From: Nonomuraea purpurea
GTDB lineage: Bacteria > Actinomycetota > Actinomycetes > Streptosporangiales > Streptosporangiaceae
Assembly: GCF_042650645.1 (NCBI RefSeq)
Contig: NZ_JBHSBI010000002.1
Location: forward strand, 124,001 to 188,000
Length of the DNA stretch: 64,000 nt
Reading direction: 5' to 3'
This document shows, piece by piece, positions 1 through 7,965 of the stretch (the first letter of the stretch is position 1; the number at the start of each line of letters is the position of its first letter). The position numbers and the translations under genes were made by a program. Under the pieces are notes generated by a model that was not told the origin of the DNA, searched no databases, and saw only the letters and a program-made list of their open reading frames with translations.

Positions 1-103
1 CGTCGGCGCCCGAGCCCGAGCTCGCGGGGGGTTCGCCTGCCGTGTTGCTTGCCTCGGTGAGGGCGAGGTCGAGAATGAGGTCGGTTTGGTGTGTGACCGG
101 GTG

Positions 104-1627
104 TCAGAGCATGAGGGAGCGAACCGTGTCGACGGTGTCGGCGTCCTCGACGCGTTTGTCCGGGCGGTAGCGCAGTACGCGGGCGAAGCGCAGGGCCATG
201 CCGCCCGGGTAGCGGGGGGAGCGCTGGACGCCGTCGAAGGCGATCTCGACCACCAGCTCCGGCCGTAGGTTGACCATCCAGTTGTCGGTCGGGCCCTCGG
301 CGATCTCCAGGAAGCGCTCGGTCTGCCAGGCCAGCAGTTCGTCCGTGAGTCCCTTGAACGTCTTGCCGAGCATCACGAACCCGCCCTCCGGGTTGCGCGC
401 CCCCAGGTGCAGGTTGGAGAGCTTGCCCTGGCGGCGGCCGTGGCCCCATTCGGCGGCCAGGACGACGAGGTCGAGGGTGTGCCGGGGTTTGACCTTGATC
501 CAGCCCGCGCCCCGGCGGCCGGCCGCGTACGGGGAGGAGAGCGACTTGACCACCAAGCCCTCATGGCCCGCCTTGACCACATCGGCGAAGAAGTTCCCCG
601 CTTCCGTCGCATCACCCGTGACCAGCCGTGGGGTAAGGAGGGTCTGCGGGACCGTACGGGCCAGAGCCTCCTGGCGCGCGGAATAGGGCAGGTCGAGCAG
701 GTCGGCGCCGTCCACGCGCAGAGCGTCGAAGAAGAAGACGCTCAGCGGCGTCCGTTCGCGGAGCTGGGGGACGTTGATCTTGCTGGTCACGCGGCTCGCC
801 GTCACCTGGAACGGATGCGGCCGTCCGTCGGGACGCAGCGCGATCACCTCGCCGTCCAGCACCAGATCCTCTGACGGCATCTCCAGCACGGCCTCGACCA
901 GCTCGGGCACCTGCGGGGTGATGTCGTCGAGCGTACGGGTGAAGACCCGGACCTCCGAGCCCGAACGGTGGGTCTGCACGCGGACGCCGTCGAGCTTCCA
1001 CTCCAGCGCCGCCGGCGTGCCCGCCTTGTCCAGCGCGGCGGCGACATTGGGCGCGCTGCCCGCCAGCATCGGCGCGACCGCCCTGCCCACCTCCAGCCGG
1101 AACTCGTGCAGCGCCGCCACCCCACCCGACAACGCGGCGGCCCCGACGGCGGGCAGCCAGCCGCGGAGCGTGAGCGCACGCCGTACGTCGGCCGACGGCG
1201 CCCCGGACGCCTTGGCCACCGCCTCGATCATGACGCCGTCGAGGGCGCCCTGGCGCAGCTCGCCGTGGAGCAGCCGCCGCATGAACTGCTGCTCCTGGCT
1301 CGTCAGCCCCGCGAACAGCTCGGCCACCAAAGCCTTGCGCGCCGCCTGCGACCCCTGTCCGGAAACCGCCTTGATCCTGGACAGCAGCTCGTCGACCATG
1401 GTCAGCGTGGCGGTGGCGGCCAGCTTGGGCTGGGGGAGGTCCTCCAGCGTGCGCCAGCCCACACCCACCTGCCGCTGGGGCAGCTCGCCCGAGAGGTAGG
1501 AGATCGCGATCCCCGCCTCGTCCGGGCCGACCCGGCCCAGCAGCTCTGCCAGATGGCCGATCTTGCCCAGCCTGGCGGAGGTGCGGGTCACCGCGTCGGA
1601 AACTCGGACCACGTCGATCAGAAGCAC
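104..1627 (-). CDS. ATP-dependent DNA ligase
   Basis: Predicted to seal nicks in duplex DNA using ATP. From the GTG chosen here the protein is about 507 residues, the usual length of the stand-alone actinobacterial ATP ligases. Residues 1-200 form the helical DNA-binding N-domain. The adenylation domain starts with the motif WKLDGVR, whose lysine near residue 211 would carry AMP. Further on are EGLVVKS (motif IV) and WIKVKP (motif V), followed by the OB-fold ending in SLML. The frame is open upstream to 1954, but that extension is low-complexity and does not resemble a ligase N-terminus, so I start at VLLIDVV; a GTG at 1645 is possible. There is no Ku or polymerase/nuclease domain next to it, so this looks like a repair ligase supplementing the NAD ligase rather than a complete NHEJ LigD. 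Confidence 0.9.
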   Translation of the reverse strand: MLLIDVVRVSDAVTRTSARLGKIGHLAELLGRVGPDEAGIAISYLSGELPQRQVGVGWRTLEDLPQPKLAATATLTMVDELLSRIKAVSGQGSQAARKALVAELFAGLTSQEQQFMRRLLHGELRQGALDGVMIEAVAKASGAPSADVRRALTLRGWLPAVGAAALSGGVAALHEFRLEVGRAVAPMLAGSAPNVAAALDKAGTPAALEWKLDGVRVQTHRSGSEVRVFTRTLDDITPQVPELVEAVLEMPSEDLVLDGEVIALRPDGRPHPFQVTASRVTSKINVPQLRERTPLSVFFFDALRVDGADLLDLPYSARQEALARTVPQTLLTPRLVTGDATEAGNFFADVVKAGHEGLVVKSLSSPYAAGRRGAGWIKVKPRHTLDLVVLAAEWGHGRRQGKLSNLHLGARNPEGGFVMLGKTFKGLTDELLAWQTERFLEIAEGPTDNWMVNLRPELVVEIAFDGVQRSPRYPGGMALRFARVLRYRPDKRVEDADTVDTVRSLML

Positions 1628-2340
1628 ACGCCTATGGTGCCTCACACTGCCGACATTTCCCCAGCCGATATCTGGTGTTGGTGTTGGTGTTGGGCTGCGT
1701 TTGATGGTTGGTTTCGGGGCTGATGTCGGTATCGCGGGCGGTGTGGTGAAAGGGGACTCGCACAACGTGTCTGAGGTTTTGGGGAGATTTGGGAGACTTA
1801 GTGCCGACGTGCGCCGTTTCTGGCGGACGCCGACACCCCAGCGGGGTAGTCGACTGCTGGCGGGCGGTGACGGCTTGAAGGCAGTTGTAGGCCGCCAGCT
1901 CGCGCCGTACGACCAGAGCGCATACCGTACGGCCAGCTCGTGTCCGTGCGACAAACCCGTGCCCGTGCGACCAACTCATGTCGCACAGTCCGGGTCGGTA
2001 TGGCGATCGACCGTGTTGGCGAGTTTGCGGCGGCCGTCCAATCGGACCGTGTGGTGGTCGTGCTGGCCGACCGCCGACCGTGCGGTGGTGCAGGCGGACC
2101 GTGCGGCAGCCGCCCGACTGGAGCGTGCGGCTGCCCCGCTGGCCGACCGTGCGGTAGTCGCCTGACCGGACCGCATCATGGCCACGTGAGCGACCGTGCG
2201 GCAGTTGTCGGCATCGACCGCGTGATGGTCGTGTCAACGGCCGTGCGACGGCTGCCTGATCGGACCGTGTGGCGGTCGTGTTCGGCGACCGTGTGAAGTC
2301 CGCGTTGGCGGACGTGCGCAGGCCGTGTTGGCCGGCCGGG
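1628..2340. other. 713-bp gene-free stretch with degenerate repeats
   Basis: No reading frame here resembles a known protein. The open frames on both strands arise because repetitive GC-rich DNA lacks stop codons. The left part, next to the ligase start, holds short tandem TGGTGT runs near 1675-1690. The right part is the 24-bp tandem array listed separately. Confidence 0.6.
2009..2334. repeat. Degenerate 24-bp tandem repeat array
   Basis: The decamer GACCGTGCGG, or a close variant, recurs at 2045, 2076, 2097, 2121, 2145, 2169, 2192, 2216, 2239, 2263, 2287 and 2311. From 2097 on the spacing is 22-24 bp, nearly always 24. The second half of each unit is looser, roughly YNGYCGNNTGNNCG. Units before 2097 are less regular, starting near 2009. 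There are no distinct spacers, so it is not a CRISPR array. It lies between the ligase start and the FKBP stop. Its role is unknown; a decayed minisatellite or a protein-binding array are both possible. Confidence 0.7.
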
Positions 2341-2715
2341 TTAGCGGACGGCGAGGAGGTCGACGACGAAGATGAGCGTCTCGTTGGGCTTGATGCGGGC
2401 ACCGGCGCCGCGGCTGCCGTAGCCGAGGTGCGGCGGGATGACCAGCTTGCGGCGGCCGCCCACCTTCATGCCCGCGACGCCCTGGTCCCAGCCGGCGATG
2501 ACACGGCCGCCACCGAGCGGGAACTCGAACGGCTTGCCGTGGTTCCACGACGCGTCGAACTCCTCCCCGGTCGAGAAGGCGACACCGACGTAGTGGACCT
2601 GGACGTTCTGACCCGGCTTGGCCTCGGAGCCCTCGCCGACGACCATGTCGGTGATTTCGAGGTCCTTGGGCGGGGTGCCCCCGGGGAAGTCGATCTCGGG
2701 CTTTTCGAGTGCCAC
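2341..2715 (-). CDS. FKBP-type peptidyl-prolyl cis-trans isomerase
   Basis: A single-domain cytoplasmic FK506-binding protein of 124 residues, predicted to catalyse cis-trans isomerisation of X-Pro bonds in folding proteins. The FKBP signature is complete: VQVHYVGVAFSTGEEFDASW, then PFEFPLGGGRVIAGWDQGVAGMKVGGRRKLVIPPHLGYG in adjoining stretches, ending in LIFVVDLLAVR. The hydrophobic pocket residues (Y, F, D, V-I, W, Y, F) are present. There is no signal peptide or lipobox. The start is GTG with AGGGAG upstream. It is divergent from the SDR gene, with a short shared promoter region. Confidence 0.93.
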   Translation of the reverse strand: MALEKPEIDFPGGTPPKDLEITDMVVGEGSEAKPGQNVQVHYVGVAFSTGEEFDASWNHGKPFEFPLGGGRVIAGWDQGVAGMKVGGRRKLVIPPHLGYGSRGAGARIKPNETLIFVVDLLAVR

Positions 2716-2794
2716 TATGTGCTCCCTGGTTATCAGCTACTGGCAATGAGAACGGACCCGACGACTCTATGCGGTCGGGATATCGTCATCGTCC

Positions 2795-3550
2795 ATGGCC
2801 GCCCTTTCTCCCGACGCGATTCTGCTCACCGGCCGTGTCGCCGTCGTCACGGGGGCGGCCAGGGGCATCGGGCTGGCGATCGCGGAGGCGTTCGCCGCGT
2901 TCGGCGCTCATGTGGCCGTTTGCGACCGTGACAAGCCGAGCGCCGAGCTGGCGATGACGCTCGACGTGCGTGATCACGCGGCGGTCGAGGTGTTCGCCCG
3001 GGCCGTACGCGAGCGCTGGGGGCGCGTCGACGTGCTGGTCAACAATGCGGGCGGGACCTTTCACGCCGGGTTCGGCGACACCTCGGCGCGCGGTGAGCAG
3101 ATCCTGATCGAGGAGAACTTCACACAGGTCACCGGGATGATCCGGCAGTTGCTGCCGATGATGCCTCCGGGATCCTCGATCATCAACGTGACCTCCAGCG
3201 AGGCGCATCAGGCGGCGCCGGGGTTCGCGGTGTACGCGGCGATGAAGGCCGGGCTGGAGAGTCTGACGAAGACGCTGGCGCTGGAGTTGGCGCCGCGCGG
3301 CATCAGGGTGAACGCGATCGCTCCCGACGCGCTGCGCACCGAGGGGGAGGAGGGGGTGCGCGAGCGGATGCTGGCTCGGCCGCTGCCCTACGATCCCGTA
3401 CGCGTGCCGCCCCTCGGACGCCTCGGCGACCCGAAGGACGCGGCGGGGGCGGCGGTGTTCCTGGCCAGTGAGCTGGCGAGCTTTGTCACGGGGACGACGG
3501 TGCACGTGGACGGGGGGATCGTGGCCGCTGGGGGTTGGCGGCGCACATGA
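2795..3550 (+). CDS. SDR family NAD(P)-dependent oxidoreductase
   Basis: Classical short-chain dehydrogenase of 251 residues that oxidises or reduces an alcohol/ketone pair using NAD(P). The Rossmann motif TGAARGIG lies near residues 20-27, NNAG near 84-87, and the active-site serine and YxxxK (YAAMK) follow; the C-terminus VTGTTVHVDGG is typical of the family. The substrate cannot be read from sequence. An apparent -10 hexamer TATCGT at 2781-2786 sits 8 nt before the ATG with no Shine-Dalgarno between, suggesting a leaderless mRNA. A strong hairpin follows immediately. Confidence 0.88.
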   Translation: MAALSPDAILLTGRVAVVTGAARGIGLAIAEAFAAFGAHVAVCDRDKPSAELAMTLDVRDHAAVEVFARAVRERWGRVDVLVNNAGGTFHAGFGDTSARGEQILIEENFTQVTGMIRQLLPMMPPGSSIINVTSSEAHQAAPGFAVYAAMKAGLESLTKTLALELAPRGIRVNAIAPDALRTEGEEGVRERMLARPLPYDPVRVPPLGRLGDPKDAAGAAVFLASELASFVTGTTVHVDGGIVAAGGWRRT

Positions 3551-3577
3551 GCCCCTGGGGTTCTTGGCCCCAGGGGC
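3551..3577 (+). terminator. Hairpin after the SDR gene
   Basis: Perfect 10-bp arms GCCCCTGGGG (3551-3560) and CCCCAGGGGC (3568-3577) with a 7-nt loop start right after the stop codon. There is no U-tract, as is common in actinobacteria. It could act on both converging transcripts. Confidence 0.6.
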
Positions 3578-3950
3578 CCTGGGGTGCCGTGCTTCCGGGT
3601 TCTTGGGGCGCGGCGCTCCTGGGGTCCGGTGTTGCAGCGCTCCCAGGGCACCGGGGCCCCGGGGCGGCGAGTCGGGCTGGTGGGCCGGGTGGTTCTGGGG
3701 ATTGGCCCAAGGTGGGCTTGGAGGGCTCCTTTGGTGGCCTGGGGGGAACTGGTGACTCTTGGGGGTGGAGGACCCCGGTTAGGGGTGTGAGTGAGCGGGT
3801 GGTTTTCGGGGGTGGAGGGCCCTGGGTTGGGGGTGTGAGTGAGCGGATGGTTCTCGGGTGACGTTGTGTGGCCGAGCAAAAGCGGGGCTGGTGGGGGCGG
3901 GGAGTTCGGTTCGGGGTGGGTACGCCCGTGTGGCCGGACGTCCCCTCGGG
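3578..3950. other. G-rich gap between convergent genes
   Basis: No gene is supported. The plus strand is strongly G-skewed, with many GGGG runs, an imperfect large hairpin near 3600-3665 and a two-copy tandem repeat listed separately. Its position between two converging genes suggests a relaxed, non-coding terminator region. Confidence 0.5.
3761..3855. repeat. Two-copy 47/48-bp tandem repeat with G-quadruplex motif
   Basis: Unit one (3761-3807) and unit two (3808-3855) share the GGGGGTGGAG start and the core GGGGTGTGAGTGAGCGG, differing at a few positions. Within unit two, 3808-3833 has four runs of three or more guanines separated by loops of 2-4 nt, a canonical intramolecular G-quadruplex pattern on the plus strand. 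Confidence 0.65.
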
Positions 3951-5396
3951 TCACCAGCTCTGGTGGAGTGGCATGCCCTCGGCGTAGCCCGATGAGCTCT
4001 GGACCCCGATGACGGCCTGCTCGTGGAACTCCTCCAGGTTCGCCGCCCCTGCGTACGTGCACGACGACCGCAACCCGGCCACGATGGCGTCGATCTGGTC
4101 CTCGACGCTGGGCCGCTTCGGGTCCAGGTACATCCTGGAGGTCGAGATGCCCTCTTCGAAGAGCGCTTTCCTGGCCCGTTCGAATGCCGAGTCCTCGACC
4201 GTCCTGAGCCGTACGGCCCGTGCCGAGGCCATGCCGAAGTTCTCCTTGTACTTGCGCCCGTTGGCGTCGGTGTGGGTGTCGCCGGGCGATTCGTAGGTTC
4301 CGGCGAACCAGGAGCCGATCATCACGTTGGCGGCCCCCGCGGCCAGGGCCAGGGCGACGTCACGCGGGTGGCGGACGCCGCCGTCCGCCCACACGTGCCG
4401 TCCCAGGCGGCGTGCCTCGGCGGAGCATTCCAGCACGGCCGAGAACTGCGGACGCCCCACCCCGGTCATCATGCGGGTGGTGCACATGGCGCCGGGCCCC
4501 ACTCCGACCTTGACGATGTCGGCCCCCGCCTCGATCAGGTCGCGTACGCCGGCGGCGGTCACCACGTTGCCGGCCGCGACGGGCACGCCGGGCCCGAGGG
4601 CCTTGACGGCGTTCAGTGCGGAGATCATCTTCTCCTGGTGGCCGTGCGCGGTGTCCACGACCAGGCAGTCGATCCCGGCTTCCAGGAGTTCCTTGGCCTT
4701 GGCGGCGACGTCGCCGTTCACGCCGACCGCCGCCGCGATGCGCAGCCGGCCCCCGGCGTCGACCGCCGGCTGGTAGAGGGTGGCGCGCAGCGCGCCCGTA
4801 CGGGTGAGGATGCCGACCAGCCGCCCTGACTCGTCCACGATGGGCGCGAGGCGGTGGCGGCCCTCGTGCAGCCGGTCGAAGGCGTCCCGAGGGTCGAGCC
4901 CGGCGGGCAACGTCAGCAGTTCGCTGGACATGACGTGCGAGAGCTGCGTGAACATGTCGACGCCCTGGCAGTCGGCGTCGGTCACGACGCCGACGGGCCG
5001 GTTCTCCCAGTCGACCACGATGATCGCGCCGTGGGCCCGCTTGGGCAGCAGTTGCAGCGCCTCGCCGACGGTTTCGTGCGGTGTGAGGGTGAGTGGGGTG
5101 TCGTGGACGAGGTCGCGCTTCTTGACCCAGTCGACGACGTTCGCCACGACGTCGAGGGGGATGTCCTGCGGGATCACGGTGATGCCGCCCCGCCGTGCCA
5201 CGGTCTCGGCCATGCGCCGGCCTGCGACCGCGGTCATGTTCGCCACGACGACCGGGATGGTGGTGCCCGTGCCGTCGTGAGTCGAAAGATCGACTGCGAG
5301 CCGGGAACCGATCGAGGAACGCGACGGCACCATGAACACGTCGCTGTAGGTCAAATCGTGAGATGGCTCGAGGTCGTTAAGAAACTTCACGTTCAT
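3951..5396 (-). CDS. guaB1: GuaB1 family IMPDH-related protein (probable GMP reductase)
   Basis: A 481-residue TIM-barrel enzyme of the IMPDH/GMPR family with a pair of CBS domains inserted near residues 95-210. The catalytic cysteine loop GPGAMCTTRMMTGVGRP and flap-like segments are present. The actinobacterial GuaB1 clade (IMPDH-related in annotation) has been shown in mycobacteria to be a GMP reductase, returning GMP to IMP with NADPH, with the CBS domains sensing purine nucleotides; I transfer that role by family. A TATGAT hexamer at 5399-5404 (minus strand) is only 2 nt from this ATG but 8 nt from a GTG at 5390, giving VKFLNDLEPSHD, so the true start may be that GTG on a leaderless mRNA. 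Confidence 0.88.
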   Translation of the reverse strand: MNVKFLNDLEPSHDLTYSDVFMVPSRSSIGSRLAVDLSTHDGTGTTIPVVVANMTAVAGRRMAETVARRGGITVIPQDIPLDVVANVVDWVKKRDLVHDTPLTLTPHETVGEALQLLPKRAHGAIIVVDWENRPVGVVTDADCQGVDMFTQLSHVMSSELLTLPAGLDPRDAFDRLHEGRHRLAPIVDESGRLVGILTRTGALRATLYQPAVDAGGRLRIAAAVGVNGDVAAKAKELLEAGIDCLVVDTAHGHQEKMISALNAVKALGPGVPVAAGNVVTAAGVRDLIEAGADIVKVGVGPGAMCTTRMMTGVGRPQFSAVLECSAEARRLGRHVWADGGVRHPRDVALALAAGAANVMIGSWFAGTYESPGDTHTDANGRKYKENFGMASARAVRLRTVEDSAFERARKALFEEGISTSRMYLDPKRPSVEDQIDAIVAGLRSSCTYAGAANLEEFHEQAVIGVQSSSGYAEGMPLHQSW

Positions 5397-5439
5397 CCAT
5401 CATATGTGCTGACACGGTCACCCAGGAGTTTCCCCTTTC

Positions 5440-5463
5440 TCCCGGCCTTATGATCGGCCGGGA
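5440..5463. promoter_or_regulatory. Perfect inverted repeat in divergent promoter region
   Basis: TCCCGGCC (5440-5447) and GGCCGGGA (5456-5463) flank an 8-bp spacer containing TATGAT, a good plus-strand -10 hexamer at 5449-5454. A repressor bound here would block the downstream effector-binding protein gene and perhaps guaB1. Which protein binds is unknown. Confidence 0.4.
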
Positions 5464-5486
5464 TACTTTTGGGGGAGGGAGGGCCT

Positions 5487-5939
5487 GTGAACGTCACCGA
5501 TCGAGCCGAGTTGATTGTGGTCGGCTTGGCCGTACGCACCACGAATGCCGATGAGATGGACCCTGAGCGGGCCAAACTGCCGGTGTTGTGGGGGCGGGCG
5601 GGCGCGCCGGGTGCTTTCGCGCACGTGCCCGGACGGGCTGACGAGAACCTCTACGCGGTGCTGACCGACTATGAGAACGATCACAATGGCGCCTACACGC
5701 AGATCGTCGGCATCGCCGTGCGCACCGTGCCACGGCTGCCGGAGGGGATGGTGGCCGTGCGCGTCCCGGCCGCCCAGACGCTGATGTGGGAGGCGCGCGG
5801 CCCGATGCCGCAGTCGCTCGTCGACGTCTGGCAGCAGGTGTGGAAGCACACGGAGTCGGGCGGTACGCCGGCGCGCGCGTTCACCACGGATCTGGAAGTC
5901 CACCACCCCGGCGGCGTCAACCTCTACGTCGCCGTCTGA
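5487..5939 (+). CDS. GyrI-like / AraC effector-binding domain protein
   Basis: A stand-alone effector-binding protein of about 150 residues, similar to the small-molecule-binding half of AraC/MerR regulators such as Rob or BmrR and to Cass2-type proteins. Supporting features are AVLTDYENDHNGAYTQIVG, IAVRTVPRLPEGMVAVRVPA and the closing DLEVHH..VNLYVAV, which match the alternating strand pattern of the SHS2 fold. It has no DNA-binding domain. The GTG at 5487 is chosen because GGGAGGGAGG lies directly upstream. It may bind cationic or hydrophobic compounds; the ligand is unknown. Confidence 0.7.
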   Translation: MNVTDRAELIVVGLAVRTTNADEMDPERAKLPVLWGRAGAPGAFAHVPGRADENLYAVLTDYENDHNGAYTQIVGIAVRTVPRLPEGMVAVRVPAAQTLMWEARGPMPQSLVDVWQQVWKHTESGGTPARAFTTDLEVHHPGGVNLYVAV

Positions 5940-6097
5940 GTCGTCAAGCCGGCGCTCTGTGGCCGAGGGTGGGGATGGGCGCGGTCAGCGGCCGTCCAAC
6001 GGAGGGGCCGCGCCCGCGTTGTCCGGCAAAGGGCCAGGGCGCGTCATACGGCTAAGCCGGGCACGTTTGGAGCGGGCCCGGCGAAGGGGGCGGGTGG

Positions 6098-6619
6098 TCA
6101 GGGGAGGGCGAGGGCGGCGGCGGCGGCTTCGACGGCCGTCGGTTTGACCTCGTTCAGCGGCAGATCCGCAAATTCGACGGCGCAGTCTGACATCCCGCCC
6201 AGCGCCACCGTGGCCCTGATCCGCTGTGCCGTCGTCGGCTCGTCCCCGAACAGCAGGGCGATGATCTGCCGCCGCCACCCGAACATGCGCTCGCCCAGAT
6301 CGAGGTACCCCAGCGCGGACAGGTCCCGCACCATCATGACGATCACCTCGCGATGCCGCCAGATCAGCTCGAAGTAGTCTTCGAGCAGCACGCGGGCGTC
6401 GCCGGGCCCCCGTGTGGCGGCGAACCGCTCGATGTCCTCCACCAGCGGTTCCACGATGCTGCGCACCAGGTCGTCCCGTGAGGCGAAGTGGTAGTAGAGC
6501 GCGGGCTTGGTGATGCCCAGCCGGTCTGAGATCTGGCGCAGGCTGGTGTTCTGCACGCCTTGCTGGACGAACAGTTCGCGGGCCACCGCCTGGATGCGTG
6601 ACTTGGTGTCGCTGGGCAT
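6098..6619 (-). CDS. TetR family transcriptional regulator
   Basis: A 173-residue repressor-type protein. Residues 5-50 form the TetR helix-turn-helix (TKSRIQAVARELFVQQGV, then TSLRQISDRLGITKPALYYHF); the remainder is the ligand-binding helical domain. It is divergently transcribed from a FAD monooxygenase, and the 83-bp gap contains two identical copies of a 20-bp partly palindromic site. The simplest reading is a local repressor of itself and of the monooxygenase, released by the monooxygenase substrate or a related aromatic compound; the ligand is inferred only from context. Confidence 0.92.
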   Translation of the reverse strand: MPSDTKSRIQAVARELFVQQGVQNTSLRQISDRLGITKPALYYHFASRDDLVRSIVEPLVEDIERFAATRGPGDARVLLEDYFELIWRHREVIVMMVRDLSALGYLDLGERMFGWRRQIIALLFGDEPTTAQRIRATVALGGMSDCAVEFADLPLNEVKPTAVEAAAAALALP

Positions 6620-6634
6620 GGTCCAAGAATAGTC

Positions 6635-6693
6635 CTTACCTTCCGTTAAGTAAGCCCCGCGTGCTAGCCTGAACTTACCTTCCGTTAAGTAAG
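6635..6693. promoter_or_regulatory. Twin TetR operators
   Basis: The 20-mer CTTACCTTCCGTTAAGTAAG occurs identically at 6635-6654 and 6674-6693, 39 bp apart start to start. Each copy ends in inverted CTTAC/GTAAG half sites. The candidate plus-strand -10 TAGCCT (6665-6670) lies between them, so occupancy would block both divergent promoters. Repetition of an exact 20-mer in a divergent TetR promoter is strong evidence for the operator. Confidence 0.85.
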
Positions 6694-6702
6694 GAGTGCG
6701 TC

Positions 6703-7965
6703 ATGAGAATCCTCATCTCGGGAGCGAGCATCGCGGGCCCGGCGCTGGCGTACTGGCTCACCAGGTACGGCTGCGCCGTCACGGTCGTCGAGCGCGCCCC
6801 CGCGCCGCGCAAGACGGGCGGCCACGCGATCGACCTGTTCAGACCGGCGATGGACATCGTCGAGCGGATGGGCGTGCTGGAGCCGGTCCTGGCGAGGAAG
6901 ACCGGCACGGAACACCTGTCGATGTACCGCGAGGGCCGCAACAAGCCCGTCGAGCTGGAGCTGCGCCGCGTGATGACCGCCATGTCCGACCGGCACGTCG
7001 AGATCATGCGCGACGACCTGAGCGAGATCTTCTACGACGCCACCCGTCACGACGCCGACTACGTCTTCGGCGACTCCATCACCTCGATCTCCGACGACGG
7101 CGAGGTGACGTTCGAGCGGGGAAAACCGGCCACGTTCGACCTGGTGATCGGCGCCGACGGCCTGCACTCCAACGTGCGCCGCCTGGTCTTCGGCCCGGAG
7201 GAGCGCTACACCCACTGGATCGGCGCGTACCTGGCCGTCGCCTCGGTCCCCAACTACCTGGGCCTCGACGGCCGCATGGAGATCGTCGCGGGCATCGGCA
7301 GGATGGCCGGCATGTACGGCGCCGCCCACCTGCCCGACGCGCGGGCGGTGTTCCTGTTCAGGACGGAACGGGAGCTCGACTACCACCACAGGGACGTCGC
7401 CCGGCAGAAGGAACTGCTCAAGGAGCGCTTCGACGGCCTGGGCCGGCAGGTGCCCAGGCTCATGGCGGAGCTGGAGCACACGCCCGCCTTCTACTTCGAC
7501 TCCATCACCCAGCTCCGCCTCGACTCCTGGTCACGCGGCCGGGTGACGCTCGTCGGCGACGCCGGCTACTGCCCGGGTCCGGCCGTCGGCGGCAGCACGA
7601 GCCTGGCGGTCGTGGGGGCGTACATCCTGGCGGGTGAGCTGGCCGCGCACGGCGGCGACCACACGCGGGCCTTCCCCGCCTACGAGGCCGAGATCGGGGA
7701 CTACGTCCGGCGCGGCCGCACGTTCGCCGTCAACGCCGCCAAGAGCCTCGTGCCCGGCACCCGGTTCGACCTGTGGGCGCTCACCCAGGGCGTGCGGCTG
7801 GTCGGCCGCCTGCCCGCGGGGCTGACCAGGGCGGCGGTCAAGCTGGGCAGCAAGGGCGTGCGTCTGCACGACTCGATCACGCCGAAGGACTATCCGGCGA
7901 CCGTGATCGGGAACGACGTCACGCCCCTGACGAACGCGTTGGGCAGGATGCGCGGCCCCTCCTGA
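6703..7965 (+). CDS. FAD-dependent monooxygenase (PHBH fold)
   Basis: A 420-residue class A flavin monooxygenase, expected to hydroxylate an aromatic or related small molecule using NAD(P)H and oxygen. The N-terminal FAD motif GASIAGPALA is followed by VVERAP, the mid-protein DLVIGADGLHSNVRR and the C-terminal GRVTLVGDAGYCPGPAVGGSTSLAVVGAYILAGEL, the three hallmark motifs of the family. It has a good ribosome binding site (AAGGAG, 6691-6696) and is controlled by the twin operators. Its last 76 bp overlap the convergent P450 gene. It resembles tetracycline- and rifampicin-modifying monooxygenases as much as catabolic ones, so I do not assign a substrate. Confidence 0.88.
   Translation: MRILISGASIAGPALAYWLTRYGCAVTVVERAPAPRKTGGHAIDLFRPAMDIVERMGVLEPVLARKTGTEHLSMYREGRNKPVELELRRVMTAMSDRHVEIMRDDLSEIFYDATRHDADYVFGDSITSISDDGEVTFERGKPATFDLVIGADGLHSNVRRLVFGPEERYTHWIGAYLAVASVPNYLGLDGRMEIVAGIGRMAGMYGAAHLPDARAVFLFRTERELDYHHRDVARQKELLKERFDGLGRQVPRLMAELEHTPAFYFDSITQLRLDSWSRGRVTLVGDAGYCPGPAVGGSTSLAVVGAYILAGELAAHGGDHTRAFPAYEAEIGDYVRRGRTFAVNAAKSLVPGTRFDLWALTQGVRLVGRLPAGLTRAAVKLGSKGVRLHDSITPKDYPATVIGNDVTPLTNALGRMRGPS

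Noticed and set aside
1..103. Coding tail or head at the left window edge
   Set aside because: The minus frame continuing beyond the ligase stop has no start codon and the plus frames match nothing; too short to judge.
2009..2334. CRISPR-like array
   Set aside because: The repeat units are contiguous at about 24 bp, without unique spacers, and no cas gene is present.
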